NCBI RefSeq assembly: GCF_000186865.1
Contig: NW_008705561.1
Span: 707,168-771,167 of the forward strand
Reading direction: 5' to 3'
From: Aureococcus anophagefferens
Lineage: Eukaryota > Sar > Pelagophyceae > Pelagomonadales > Pelagomonadaceae
Length of the DNA: 64,000 nt
Part shown: piece by piece, positions 46,395-56,194 of the stretch
Position numbering within the stretch: position 1 is the first letter of the stretch
How the letters are laid out: every line of letters starts with the position of its first letter
Notes under the pieces: generated by a model
What the model was told of the DNA's origin: nothing
The model's database searches: none
The model's input: only the letters and a program-made list of their open reading frames with translations
Made by a program: the position numbers and the translations under genes

Positions 46395-49300
46395 TTAGCA
46401 GAGCTGCATGCCCGCGCAGGGCCCGCAGCTGCAGCAGCAGGCGAGGTCGGCGTCCTTGAGCATCTTGGCCGTGCGCGCGATCGCGTCGACGAGCCGGAGC
46501 GCGAAGGCCGAGAGGAGCGCGACGGACTTGGCGAGGTCCGGCTGGGCCTTGTAGACGTCGTAGATCGACGAGGCCTGTTTCATGACGCGCCGCGACGTGT
46601 GCATCAAGTCGACGATGATCGCGGGGTTCGGCGGGAACGAGACGCCCTGGACGGCCTTGAGGATGATCTGGACGATGGACTGGAGCATTTCGAGGGCCGA
46701 GACGATCTTGGGCACGCAGTGCTCGACGTAGGCCAGGGACCGGAGCGCGTCGTCGAAGTTGTGGCCCAGGTGGTTCAGGTCGCTGTAGAGGAGGAAGACG
46801 TTCGACAGGTCCGCGACGAGGTCCTTGATGGACGCCGCGACGCCGCCGAGCACGCCCGCGGACTTTTTCCGCACGGCGCCCTTCTTCTTGAGCTTGACGC
46901 TCGGCTTCGCCGGCGGCTCCTCCGGTTTCCCGCGGCCCTCGGGCGCGGGCGGCGCGCCGCCGCCGTCGGGCGCGGGCGGCGCGCCCGCGTAGGGCACGAG
47001 GTCGCGGCACGTCGGCGGCGCCGGCGGCGCCCGCGGTCCGCGGGGGCGCGGCAGATGGATGCCGCGCGCGAGCGAGAAGGCGCGCTTCCGGGGCACCGCG
47101 GGCGCGAGGTCCAGGCCCGGCGCGTCGCCGCCGTCGCCGCCGTCCGACGCGCCGCGCGGCCGCGCGGCGCCGTGGTCCGCCACGACCCGCGCCACGGCGC
47201 CGCGCCAGGCCGAGAGCGCCGCGGGCTCCGACGCGCGGCGCCGCCCTCCCTCGAGCAGGAAGCCGCGCCGGAGCCCCGCGGCCGGCGGCGGCGGCGGCGC
47301 CGGCCGCCGGAGGAACCCGCGCGTCACGCCGTCGAAGCGCGGCGTCTCGCGCGGGACCGGCGGCGCGGGCGCGGGCCAGGCGTCGGCGTCGGGCGCCGGC
47401 GGCGCGCCGCCGCGGTCCGGCAGCGACTCCGCGTACTCGAGGAGCGTCGGCGCGCGACGCCGCGGCGCCGCGAGGTCGCGCATCTCGACGTCGCGGTCGT
47501 GCGTCGCGCCCAGCCCGTCGGACCAGGCGTCGGCGCGCGGCGGCCCGCCGAGGTGCGTCGGCGGCTGCTCGCTCGCGTCGGAGGCGTAGGACTTGCGCCG
47601 CTCCACCTCCTTGGGCGTCGCGTCCGTCGGCGGGAGCGCGGACGCTTCCCGAAATAATTTCGGCGGCTTCGGGACGACGTCCTTCCACGACTTGCGGGCC
47701 GACGCCTTCTTCTTGCCGCCGACCTGGGCCGACGCGCCGGCGTCCTGGCCCAGGCACTCCAGCAGCGCGTCGCAGAACGTGTCCTTCTCGCGCTTCGGAG
47801 GGTGCGGCGTGTGGTACCACTGGATCCACAGCAGCACCTCCCCGGAGAAGGACGTCGCGTCCTCGGCGTTGCCCGTCACGCGGAACCACTTCATCTTCGC
47901 CGCGTGGTCCCGGTAGGGGCCCAGCTCGACCTGGAACTGTCCCATGGGGTCCGCTTTCCCGAACTGGTCCCAGTCCTGGACCTCGACGGTCATGAGCGGG
48001 TTCGTCCCCTTGAGGCGCATCTCGTAGATCTCGCGCCAGACGGGGAAGAACGTCTTTTTGCGGGCCGTCGTGACGACCTCGCAGTGCGGCCGGTTCTCGA
48101 CCGTGAACCGGAGCCGCGGGTCCGACGTCCGCTCGCCCGTGAGCGCGTTGTGGTCCACGGCGCTGAGGTCCCGCGCGCGGAACACGCCCAGCCGTAAACA
48201 GTTCGGGGCCTGGTCCGGGTGCGCGTCGACGAAGTCGGCGAAGGGGCTCCACGTGTCCAGGTCCGGCCGGTACGTCCATCGGAGCGCGAGCTCGACGTCG
48301 CCGGAGATGGGCGCGTTCGGGTCGTCGTCGTCCCAGTAGTCGTCGCCGGAGTCCGAGTCGGAGTCGTCGGGATCTGGCTTCGGGGACAGCTTCTTGAGCA
48401 TGTACCAGCGCTTCGTCCGCTTGTGGTCCTCGTGCGGCGTCAAATCGATGACGCACGTGCCGAGGTCGTCCTCGTCGCCCGCGAGGTCGTAGTCCTTCAG
48501 CGCCACCCGCAGGCACACGGGCTCCTTTTCGAGTTTCACGTCGTCCGGGTCGTCGGTGATGAGCTTCTTGAGGTCGCCCTCGTCGTCGTCGGACTCGTCG
48601 TCGGACTCGTTCGCGTGGAGCTCGAAGGAGAAGATCTCGTTCCACTGGGGGTCGAGGTTCTTGTACTTGATCGTCGACCGCACCTCGTTGCCGCCCGGCG
48701 CCGTGACGACGACGAAGGGGTCGCTCGACCCCTTGAAGAGGAAGTTGCCCTTGTCCTTGATCGCGAGGTCGCGCGCGCGAGAGACGCCGATCTCGAGGAA
48801 GTTGGGCTTGAGGTCCTCGTCGTCGTACAAATCCCTGTCCAGGAAGGGCTCGAAGTCGTACTGCTCGCCGCGCCGCGCCGCGCGCTGCCGCGCCTCGGAC
48901 GCCTCCTTCTGCTCCATCTTCGCCCAGTGCGTCTGGTAGAGGTCCCAGCCGCGGATGATGACGTCCATGACCGTGGTGACGAAGTGCTCGATGGTCATCA
49001 TGGCCTCGACGAACTTGGGCGACGTCTTGTACATCTTCGGCAGCGAGTCCGTGTTCTTGACGATGTCGTAGCCCGTGTAGCAGACGTTCGCGATCGCCGC
49101 GGGGTTGCCCGTCGCGGCCGAGAGCGTCTTGATGAGCATGGAGATGATGGTTTTGGCCTCGCCGATGGCGTCGTTGACCATGGGCACGAAGCCCACGACG
49201 ACGGACATGGCCTCGACGGCGCGCTTCCACTCCGTCGCGATGACGCTCAAATCCGCGGCCAGGATGAGCATGTTCGACGCGGTGTAGAACGTCGACTCCG

Positions 49301-50699
49301 CGGACGACATGACGGACTCGACGGCGTCCTCGATGAAGTCCGGCGTCAGGTAGCTCAGCACGGTCTCGTTGCGGCCCGCCTTGTGGTTCGGGTCCGCGGC
49401 CGGGTTGTACCACCACTTGATGACCAGTTCCACCTTGCCCTGCGGCTTCTCGCCTTTCGCGCCGGACGCGCCGACGTCGTACCAGTCGTGGTGGACCTTG
49501 CGGTCGTCGAAGGTCGGGGCGAGCGGTACGACGATCTTGCCCATGACGTCGCCGCCGCCCACGGCGTCGTAGTCCTCGACGATGACCTCCAGCGTTTGCG
49601 TGGAAGGCGCGTCGACGTTCTTCGCGCACGCGAGGTCGAAGGTCTCCTTCCAGACGGGCCGCAGCGTCTGGGACCGGTAGGACGTCTCGCCGCGGTGCGC
49701 GTCCGTGACGGCGCCGACGCCCGTGACGCCGAGGCGGATTTTCGGGTCCGACGAGCCGCCGTCGGAGAGGAGCCGCTTGTCCATGACGGCGAGGCCCGTC
49801 GCGCGGTGCACGCCGACGCGCAGCTCGTTGGGGAGGTGTTTCTTGGTCTGTAGGAGGGTCTGCTCCTTCTCCTTGAAGGGCTCCCAGTGGTCCGCGCGCC
49901 AGTCGTAGATCCAGCGCATGACGAGGAGCAAATCGCCCTGGACGGGCTTCTTCGTCTCCTTCACGACGCGCCCGTCGGCGTCCTCGAGGGCCTTCCAGGC
50001 GCCGCCGGCCGTCTCGTGGGGTTTCAGCGTCATCGTGAAGGAGCCCATGCGGTCCGCGCCCGACGTGAGGTCGTAGTCCTCGACGATGACCTCGACGTCG
50101 AGCGACCACGCATCCTCCGCGGGATCGGGGTCGATGCCCAGCACGAAGACCTGCTTCCACTTGGGGTTCAGGTCCTTCTCCTTGACCTTGGATCGCACGC
50201 TCACCTCCTTGCGCGTCGGCCCCTTCTTCACGACGAACTTGACGCGCGGGTCGCTCCACCGCTTCTTCGAGAAGACCTCGCTGTCGACGGCCGCCAAATT
50301 CCGCGCGCTGTGAAGCCCGATCTTCAGAAAGTTCGGCGGCGGCGTCGTGTCCTCGATGCGCGTCTCGAAGGGCTCGGCGAATTCGGCGTCGAGCTTCCGG
50401 AGGTCGTCGCGGCGCGCGCCCATGAGCGGGTTCTGCGTCGCGACGATCGCGGAGCCGGGTTTGGGCGCGCCGCCGCCGAAGACGCCGCCGAAGAAGCTGC
50501 CCCCGGCGTCGCCGCTCGTGCCGAAGAGGCCCCCGCGCTCTTTTGTCTTCTCCTCGTCGGCGTCGGCGTCGGCGGGCTGCGGCTCCGCCGAGGAGAGGTT
50601 CCGGGGCGACGCGGCGCCGGCGCCGGCGGAGTCGACGGACTCGACGGTGTCGTCGTAGTCGTCCTTGGTCGTGGACCCGAAGAGATGCTTCATTTGCAT
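46395..50699 (-). CDS. Large multi-C2-domain protein
   Basis: 1,434 residues, one exon, starting MQMKHLFGSTTKDD. At least four C2 domains begin near residues 126 (NFLKIGLHSARNLAAVD), 290 (ELRVGVHRATGLAVMD), 630 (NFLEIGVSRARDLAIKD) and 830 (NCLRLGVFRARDLSAVD). Each has the SDP, WNE/WKE and VEDYD-type strands of calcium/phospholipid-binding C2 folds. Between the second and third is a helical, partly hydrophobic segment (VVVGFVPMVNDAIGEAKTII). A disordered proline/arginine region and a C-terminal helical domain ending in a Cys cluster (CCCSCGPCAGMQLC), which could be lipidated, follow. Probably a calcium-regulated membrane scaffold; function inferred from domains only. Confidence 0.85.
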   Translation of the reverse strand: MQMKHLFGSTTKDDYDDTVESVDSAGAGAASPRNLSSAEPQPADADADEEKTKERGGLFGTSGDAGGSFFGGVFGGGAPKPGSAIVATQNPLMGARRDDLRKLDAEFAEPFETRIEDTTPPPNFLKIGLHSARNLAAVDSEVFSKKRWSDPRVKFVVKKGPTRKEVSVRSKVKEKDLNPKWKQVFVLGIDPDPAEDAWSLDVEVIVEDYDLTSGADRMGSFTMTLKPHETAGGAWKALEDADGRVVKETKKPVQGDLLLVMRWIYDWRADHWEPFKEKEQTLLQTKKHLPNELRVGVHRATGLAVMDKRLLSDGGSSDPKIRLGVTGVGAVTDAHRGETSYRSQTLRPVWKETFDLACAKNVDAPSTQTLEVIVEDYDAVGGGDVMGKIVVPLAPTFDDRKVHHDWYDVGASGAKGEKPQGKVELVIKWWYNPAADPNHKAGRNETVLSYLTPDFIEDAVESVMSSAESTFYTASNMLILAADLSVIATEWKRAVEAMSVVVGFVPMVNDAIGEAKTIISMLIKTLSAATGNPAAIANVCYTGYDIVKNTDSLPKMYKTSPKFVEAMMTIEHFVTTVMDVIIRGWDLYQTHWAKMEQKEASEARQRAARRGEQYDFEPFLDRDLYDDEDLKPNFLEIGVSRARDLAIKDKGNFLFKGSSDPFVVVTAPGGNEVRSTIKYKNLDPQWNEIFSFELHANESDDESDDDEGDLKKLITDDPDDVKLEKEPVCLRVALKDYDLAGDEDDLGTCVIDLTPHEDHKRTKRWYMLKKLSPKPDPDDSDSDSGDDYWDDDDPNAPISGDVELALRWTYRPDLDTWSPFADFVDAHPDQAPNCLRLGVFRARDLSAVDHNALTGERTSDPRLRFTVENRPHCEVVTTARKKTFFPVWREIYEMRLKGTNPLMTVEVQDWDQFGKADPMGQFQVELGPYRDHAAKMKWFRVTGNAEDATSFSGEVLLWIQWYHTPHPPKREKDTFCDALLECLGQDAGASAQVGGKKKASARKSWKDVVPKPPKLFREASALPPTDATPKEVERRKSYASDASEQPPTHLGGPPRADAWSDGLGATHDRDVEMRDLAAPRRRAPTLLEYAESLPDRGGAPPAPDADAWPAPAPPVPRETPRFDGVTRGFLRRPAPPPPPAAGLRRGFLLEGGRRRASEPAALSAWRGAVARVVADHGAARPRGASDGGDGGDAPGLDLAPAVPRKRAFSLARGIHLPRPRGPRAPPAPPTCRDLVPYAGAPPAPDGGGAPPAPEGRGKPEEPPAKPSVKLKKKGAVRKKSAGVLGGVAASIKDLVADLSNVFLLYSDLNHLGHNFDDALRSLAYVEHCVPKIVSALEMLQSIVQIILKAVQGVSFPPNPAIIVDLMHTSRRVMKQASSIYDVYKAQPDLAKSVALLSAFALRLVDAIARTAKMLKDADLACCCSCGPCAGMQLC

Positions 50700-50909
50700 C
50701 AATGGCCTCCGGCGCGCTGATCGGAGCGCGCGCGGACGCCGGCGCGACGGAGCCAGTCGTCAAGAATGCTATTCAGCAGGCTGCCCGATTTCCTACTGCA
50801 AGTTCGCATGCTGAGGATTTCGATGAAGGCCTTCTGAGGCGATTATGGCAGCTACTCGAGCAGTCTGAGGTCGTGTTGGAACGATGGACGAGCAAGAGGA
50901 TGCACACGG
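50700..50909. other. Crowded 5' region between divergent genes
   Basis: A plus-strand ATG at 50702 opens an 80-residue frame (MASGALIGARADAGATEP...) only two bases from the minus-strand ATG of the C2 gene. Two more frames open at 50884 and 50910. These may be exons of the next gene, but I could not find a splice solution. GC content is clearly lower here than in the genes. Confidence 0.35.
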
Positions 50910-51764
50910 TTGGACGGGAGAGGATACCATCGAAGTGTTGGTGAACGGCGTGATGTTGGGCCACTGGTGGCTGGGCAACGTCCGATTGGTCATGACGTTG
51001 TTGTCTTCGCTGCTCATCTCTCCCATTTCGATTTCGAAGCCGATGGGTGCCTCAAGAGAGCCGTGTGCGATGCGCGCGCGGCAACGTGTGGGCTGGTCGG
51101 TCTCATCATCCCAGTGATCACGTTTGCCATCCTCCAACACGAGTGCGACGACCAGTGCTGGCATCGTCTCGGACCGCTGCGCGACGACCGGTGCTCGCAC
51201 GGGTGCGCGGCGAAGTCGTCGTCGGAGGCCGAGCGGCCCGGCGAGTTCCTACTGAGACCGTGGAACGCGCACTCGTCCGCCTTCCTCGTCGCCGCCGGCT
51301 TTCGCGTAAACGCGCGGCGGGAATTGTCGTCGCGGTTGCTCGGCTGGGCCCTCATATGCACCGGCACCGCGTCCTACGCGTGGTGGGGCAGCCGCACGCA
51401 GGCGGCCTGGAAGCTGGACAACCGCGCCATGGAATGGATGGTCTCGGCGCTCGCGGCGCGGCTCGCGTCCTCCGCGGCTCCGCGGCTCGAAGTCCCCTGC
51501 GTGGCCGCGACGGTCGCCGCGTGGGCCGCGCGCTGGCCGTCGGACGCGCCCGTGGCCCTCGAGCCGCTCATCCTCGCGATGGCCGTCGCCGGGTTTCTCC
51601 GCATGCGGCGTCCGAACCGGCTCTGCGGCGCGGGGCTCGCGTGCGCGGTCGCGGGCCTCGGCTGCAAGATCGCCGACGTGCGCTACGACGTCGCCTGCGG
51701 CACGGCGCTCTTCCACGTCTGCGAGGCGGCGGCCTTCGCCCTGCTCGCGGACTGGGCACCATAA
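50910..51764 (+). CDS. Multi-pass membrane protein, possibly ceramidase/CREST superfamily
   Basis: From 50910 the frame encodes 284 residues, but the first 45 look unreliable and a start further upstream through an unseen intron is possible. From about 51085 it reads cleanly: LVGLIIPVITFAIL, then RPWNAHSSAFLVAAGF, LLGWALICTGTASYAWWG, KLDNRAMEW and paired hydrophobic segments ending ALFHVCEAAAFALLADWAP, about six or seven membrane helices. The PWN..S, G..S...W and late H motifs resemble alkaline ceramidase and related CREST hydrolases, although the His usually in the second motif is replaced by Trp. If related, its catalytic zinc site may be altered. Low confidence on family. Confidence 0.5.
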   Translation: MDGRGYHRSVGERRDVGPLVAGQRPIGHDVVVFAAHLSHFDFEADGCLKRAVCDARAATCGLVGLIIPVITFAILQHECDDQCWHRLGPLRDDRCSHGCAAKSSSEAERPGEFLLRPWNAHSSAFLVAAGFRVNARRELSSRLLGWALICTGTASYAWWGSRTQAAWKLDNRAMEWMVSALAARLASSAAPRLEVPCVAATVAAWAARWPSDAPVALEPLILAMAVAGFLRMRRPNRLCGAGLACAVAGLGCKIADVRYDVACGTALFHVCEAAAFALLADWAP

Positions 51765-51860
51765 GCGACCCGCTGTGTTAACGTGGGGGGCGCGCTCCGA
51801 GACCGCGGGAGGGCGGCGTCTGAAGGCGCGGCCGCAGCGCGCGGTCCGCGGGCGACGCGC

Positions 51861-54644
51861 CTAGACGTCGTTGTTGTTGCCGCTGGCGCCGAGGTCGCCG
51901 TAGCCCTGGGTCGAGGGCTTGATGGCCGGGAGGCAGATCTCGCCCGCGTCCTCGTTCGCGGGGACGCGCGCGGGCGGCGGCGCCGCGAGCGCCTGGACCT
52001 TGAGGAACGCGGCCGTCGCCACACCCAAAGCGATGAGCGCGATGACGAGGGCGAGGACGCCGATGAGGCCGATCTTCTTGCGGTCCTTGTCGTGGTCGTC
52101 GTCGTCCTCGCCGGAGCAGGAGCACGTCATCGCGTCGACCTTCTCCTCGAGCGCGTCGAGGTCCTCCGCGAGGGCCATCTCGGACTCGATCTCGCCGAGC
52201 TCGTACTCGAACCAGGACCGGCGCTTGCCCGAGATCACGTAATCCTCCTGGCCGCCGCCCTTGGTCGTGTTCGACTCGAACTTCCACTTGGGGTAGCCGT
52301 CCTCGGCGCTCGGGAGCACCATCATGTCTAAAGCCGCGCGCGAGATGTCGAGCATGTCCTTGGGTGCGGACTCGAAGTTGTAGTCGCCGAGCAACGCCTG
52401 GCCGTCCTCGGAGAGGATGTACTTGATGAACGCGTAGAGGAGGGCGCCCTTCTCGCCCGAGCCGGACTGGTCCCGGTTGACGTAGAGGTAGGACACGGCG
52501 ACGATGGGCCACGTGTACTGGCCGGGCATGTTGTGGAGCGACACGTCCGCAAAGTCCGCGGAGGGGTCCGTCGGGAGCACGCCCTCGGCGATGGCCTCCT
52601 CGGCGGCCGCCTGGACGCCGCCCTGGGCGATGGACTCGGACGACGACTGGTACGTGCCGTACAAGTTCTTCAGCTCGACCTCGCTGAGGCCGTCGTCGTG
52701 GCCGTGGCCGCTGTCGATGTAGCCGATGGAGTACTCCGTGGACGAGATGCTCGACGACATCTCGCCGGACCCCTCGATGGCGACGGTGACCTCCGGCCAG
52801 TCGATGGTCGACCCGACCTGCGTCCACTTCTCCGGGCACGCGGCCGCGAGGTACTGCGTGATGCCCTTGGTCGTCGACGAGCCGTAGGTGCGGTGGTAGA
52901 CGACGATGGGCTGGCCCGACGGCGGCGAGAAGTCGGGGTTGATCGCCATGATGTCGTCGTGGTCCCAGGTCGTGATGACCGCGTTGAAGATGTCCGCGAT
53001 GATGCACGCGTCCAAATTCAGGCCCGTCGACGGCAGCGTCGAGTCGGGCACGTTGTGGAAGAAGGACATGGCGCCGAGGTTGAACGGCACGTGCAAGACC
53101 GTGACGCCGTTGTCGAGGAGCGTCTGCCGGTCCTCCGTGGAGAAGGGCATGTCGCCGGAGCCGAAGTCGCTGTAGCTCACGTAGCCGTTGTCCTCGCCCA
53201 TGAACTCGTACTGGCCGATGCTGGAGCCGACGCCGCGGTAGGTCATCTTCACCGGGGGCTTGGCGCGGGCCTCGAAGAGGGACATGATGTCCCAGTAGAA
53301 CTTCGACGGGTTCGTCGTTCCGGAGCCGTCGAGCGCGATGAGGCCCGAAGAGCGGACGAGCGCCGCGAGCTCGTCGACGGTCGCCTCGAGCGTCGCGAGG
53401 TCGTCGGCCGTCGCCATCTCGGACTCGATCTCGCCGAGCTCGTACTCGAACCAGGACCGGCGCTTGGCCGAGATGACGTAGTCCTCCTGGCCGCCGCCCT
53501 TCGTCGTGTTGCTCTCGAACGTCCACTTGGGGGAGCTGTCGGACGCGAGGGGCAGGTCCATCATGTCGAGCGCCGCGCGCGAGATGTCGAGCATGTCCGC
53601 CGGCGCGGCCTCGAAGTTGTAGTCGCCGAGCAGCGCCTGGCCGTCCTCGGAGAGGATGTACTTGATGAACGCGTAGAGGAGCGGGCCCTTGGACCCGGAG
53701 TCCAGCTGGTTCTGGTTGACGTAGAGGTAGGACACGGCGACGATGGGCCACGTGTACTGGCCGGGCATGTTGTGGAGCGACACGTTGTTGAAGTCCGCCG
53801 ACGGGTCCGTGGGCAGCACGCCGAGCGCGATGGCCTCCTCCGCGGCCGCCTGCACGCCGCCCTGGGCGATGGCCTCCGCGGACGACTGGTACGTGCCGTA
53901 CAAGTTCTTCAGCTCGACCTCGCTGAGGCCGTCGTCGCGGCCGTGGCCGCTGTCGATGTAGCCGATGGAGTACTCCGTCGCGTCGATCATCGACGACATC
54001 TCGCCCGAGCCCTCGACGGCGACGGTGACGTCGGGCCATTCGATGGTCGACCCGACCTGTGTCCACTTCTCCGGGCAGGCCGCGGCGAGGTACTGCGTGA
54101 TGCCCTTGGTCGTCGACGAGCCGTGGGTGCGGTGGTAGACGACGATGGGCTGGCCCGACGGCGGCGAGAAGTCGGGGTTGATCGCCATGATGTCGTCGTG
54201 GTCCCAGGTCGTGATGACCGCGTTGAAGATGTCCGCGATGATGCACGCGTCCAAATTCAGGCCCGTCGAAGGCAGCGTCGAGTCCGGCACGTTGTGGAAG
54301 AAGGACATGGCGCCGAGGTTGAACGGCACGTGCAAGACCGTGACGCCGTTGTCGAGGAGCGTCTGCCGGTCCTCGGTGGAGAAGGGCATGTCGCCGGAGC
54401 CGAAGTCGTTGTAGGACACGTAGGCCCCGGCGGGGTTCTCCTCGCCCATGAACTCGTACTGGCCGATGCTGGAGCCGACGCCGCGGTAGGTCATCTTCAC
54501 CGGTGGCTTGGCGCGCGCTTCGAAGAGCGACATAATTTCCCAATAGAACTTCGACGGGTTCGTCGTGCCGCTGCCATCTAGGATGATGTCGTTGGCCTGC
54601 ACGTTCGTGCAGGACAGCGCGATTGCGAGCGCCGCGAGCTTCAT
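51861..54644 (-). CDS. Cell-surface protein with two tandem PstS-like phosphate-binding domains
   Basis: 927 residues. Signal peptide (MKLAALAIALSCTNVQA), then two copies of a periplasmic-binding-type domain, about 18-425 and 436-840, each with DGSGTTNPSKFYW, MTYRGVGSSIGQYEFMG, FGSGDMPFS, VPFNLGAMSFFHNVP, ACIIADIFNAVITTWDHDDI and GSSTTKGITQYL. These are the phosphate-cage motifs of bacterial PstS/DING proteins. A Cys-Ser-Cys hinge precedes one membrane helix (IGVLALVIALIALGVATAAF, about 857-876) and a 50-residue cytosolic tail. I infer a phosphate-scavenging surface receptor anchored in the plasma membrane; no ABC-transporter partner lies nearby. The repeat period is 413 residues (1,239 nt). 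Confidence 0.88.
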   Translation of the reverse strand: MKLAALAIALSCTNVQANDIILDGSGTTNPSKFYWEIMSLFEARAKPPVKMTYRGVGSSIGQYEFMGEENPAGAYVSYNDFGSGDMPFSTEDRQTLLDNGVTVLHVPFNLGAMSFFHNVPDSTLPSTGLNLDACIIADIFNAVITTWDHDDIMAINPDFSPPSGQPIVVYHRTHGSSTTKGITQYLAAACPEKWTQVGSTIEWPDVTVAVEGSGEMSSMIDATEYSIGYIDSGHGRDDGLSEVELKNLYGTYQSSAEAIAQGGVQAAAEEAIALGVLPTDPSADFNNVSLHNMPGQYTWPIVAVSYLYVNQNQLDSGSKGPLLYAFIKYILSEDGQALLGDYNFEAAPADMLDISRAALDMMDLPLASDSSPKWTFESNTTKGGGQEDYVISAKRRSWFEYELGEIESEMATADDLATLEATVDELAALVRSSGLIALDGSGTTNPSKFYWDIMSLFEARAKPPVKMTYRGVGSSIGQYEFMGEDNGYVSYSDFGSGDMPFSTEDRQTLLDNGVTVLHVPFNLGAMSFFHNVPDSTLPSTGLNLDACIIADIFNAVITTWDHDDIMAINPDFSPPSGQPIVVYHRTYGSSTTKGITQYLAAACPEKWTQVGSTIDWPEVTVAIEGSGEMSSSISSTEYSIGYIDSGHGHDDGLSEVELKNLYGTYQSSSESIAQGGVQAAAEEAIAEGVLPTDPSADFADVSLHNMPGQYTWPIVAVSYLYVNRDQSGSGEKGALLYAFIKYILSEDGQALLGDYNFESAPKDMLDISRAALDMMVLPSAEDGYPKWKFESNTTKGGGQEDYVISGKRRSWFEYELGEIESEMALAEDLDALEEKVDAMTCSCSGEDDDDHDKDRKKIGLIGVLALVIALIALGVATAAFLKVQALAAPPPARVPANEDAGEICLPAIKPSTQGYGDLGASGNNNDV
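52906..53175 (-). repeat. Internal duplication, distal copy (second PstS domain)
   Basis: Nearly identical at DNA level to 54145-54414, offset 1,239 nt: the 89-residue antisense translations differ at one residue. Identity drops outside this block, suggesting recent gene conversion. Confidence 0.85.
54145..54414 (-). repeat. Internal duplication, proximal copy (first PstS domain)
   Basis: Partner of 52906-53175; encodes the same core of the binding domain in the first repeat. Confidence 0.85.
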
Positions 54645-54848
54645 TGGCTTCTATTAAAGACGCCGATGACAGCCGACGGTCTTCTCAGCAGCCACTCGCT
54701 GCAGCGACGCGGTGTAATAATATTATTCTATCAATCAGGGGCTGCCGTTTGGAAAGTCAAGTTTTGCGGTGAACCCACATTGACCATATCAATCAAGTCG
54801 ACGGGCTGCCCATGTTTTAAACGCAACACCGCTAGAACGCCTCGAACC

Positions 54849-56162
54849 ATGCTGCAGGCGGCCCGTGAATACCTATTCGGTTCGTCGGCAGCCCCGGAGG
54901 CGCCGCCCGAGGCGCCGCCCGAGGCGAAGAAGCGGCGCGGTCTCGCTCATGCGCCTGCCCGACGACGCGCTCCTCGATGCGTGCGCGAGTCCATTAGCTC
55001 GCATCGACCGCGCGCGATGTCCGACGCGTTTCCCACCGATGTGATCGTTGAGGTTCTCACTTGCCTCGACGTCGAGACGGTGCTCCAGGTCGGCTGCTCG
55101 AATACGTCGCTGCGAGAGACGACTTTGCTGGAGCGCGTCTGGACGCCGCGGCTAGCCACGTGCGGGCTCGGGCGCTTTCCTCTCGACGCCGAGGCGGTCG
55201 CGGAGCTCGTGCGCCTCGGTGGAGATGCTCGGCGCATCTGCCTGCAGTGCCTCCCGTGGCGACCGCGGCGCGGCGCGGCCTCGGGCGCGGACGACGACTC
55301 TGACATGTGGCAGACCTCCTGGAGCTGGAGGCCAGACTGGATGCCGAAGCAGCTCTACATAGAGGGGTGCGATTTCTTTTTCGTCGAGGTCTACGAAACG
55401 AATTTTGATAACTCCAGCGCAGATGGTCGACGACCTACTGATCTTCGAGTTGCTTTGCCCGAAGTCCCGCATTCACAAACTTTCATCAAGCGTCACATTG
55501 CGACCAAAGTCATCCCGTTGGGACGCGCTTTGGTATCAAATTTCCCAGAAGAAGTCTACGTGCCGCTGAAAGTTGATCTGCCTGGCGATGATATTGGCGA
55601 TCGCGTGTTCGATGTTCGCGTCTTCATGCTACGGGACCTGATTTTAGCGCCATTAGCAGACACGTGCTGCATGGAGGGCGAAGGAAACAGTCGCAGCCAC
55701 GAATCGAGACGCTTCGCAGACAACGATCGTAGACTAGATGTGTCGTGTGATATGGACATCAACGTGCCTAATCAGCAAATCAATTCCCTTTCGTTGCGCT
55801 GGAATTTGTTCAAGAATCTCAAAGACGATGACTCTGACGAGGAGGAGTGGGATGAATTAGAACACCACAACCTCGGTGGGCTGTGCGACTTTCACCACTA
55901 TAACGCGTCGCGAATCCTCTCAACCTTGGAGGACGGTCATGCGCACCGATATTCTTTCGCGTGCGACTACGAGCGCGACAGTCGAAACCCGACCCTCTTC
56001 GATTTCTCGCGCAAGAAGCCTCCTCGCGATCGATCAGCAGTGGGCCACACTCACAACACATTCCGTGCTGCCGAGGCTGAGGTCCAGCTCGCCCAAGCTG
56101 CCCTCGACGCGGCGAGGGCCAAACTCGATGACGCGCACTGTCGCGCGCACCGCTGGCTCTAA
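54849..56162 (+). CDS. F-box-like protein of lower GC content
   Basis: 437 residues from ATG 54849, or 381 from ATG 55017 (MSDAFPTDVIVEVLTCLDVE). The F-box-like helix set is FPTDVIVEVLTCLDVETVLQVGCSNTSLRETTLLERVW, which would recruit an SCF ubiquitin ligase through Skp1. The rest is mostly beta, with acidic patches (DDDSDEEEWDE), and ends in a helix (AEAEVQLAQAALDAARAKLDD). No leucine-rich or Kelch repeats are recognisable. From about 55330 the codons lose the strong GC preference of neighbours (many A/T-ending codons), as in the MYND gene at 3681. I favour the 55017 start because the preceding residues are Arg/Pro-rich. Confidence 0.6.
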   Translation: MLQAAREYLFGSSAAPEAPPEAPPEAKKRRGLAHAPARRRAPRCVRESISSHRPRAMSDAFPTDVIVEVLTCLDVETVLQVGCSNTSLRETTLLERVWTPRLATCGLGRFPLDAEAVAELVRLGGDARRICLQCLPWRPRRGAASGADDDSDMWQTSWSWRPDWMPKQLYIEGCDFFFVEVYETNFDNSSADGRRPTDLRVALPEVPHSQTFIKRHIATKVIPLGRALVSNFPEEVYVPLKVDLPGDDIGDRVFDVRVFMLRDLILAPLADTCCMEGEGNSRSHESRRFADNDRRLDVSCDMDINVPNQQINSLSLRWNLFKNLKDDDSDEEEWDELEHHNLGGLCDFHHYNASRILSTLEDGHAHRYSFACDYERDSRNPTLFDFSRKKPPRDRSAVGHTHNTFRAAEAEVQLAQAALDAARAKLDDAHCRAHRWL

Positions 56163-56194
56163 CCTCCGGAGATGCTCCAAGCGCCCTTAGCCCC

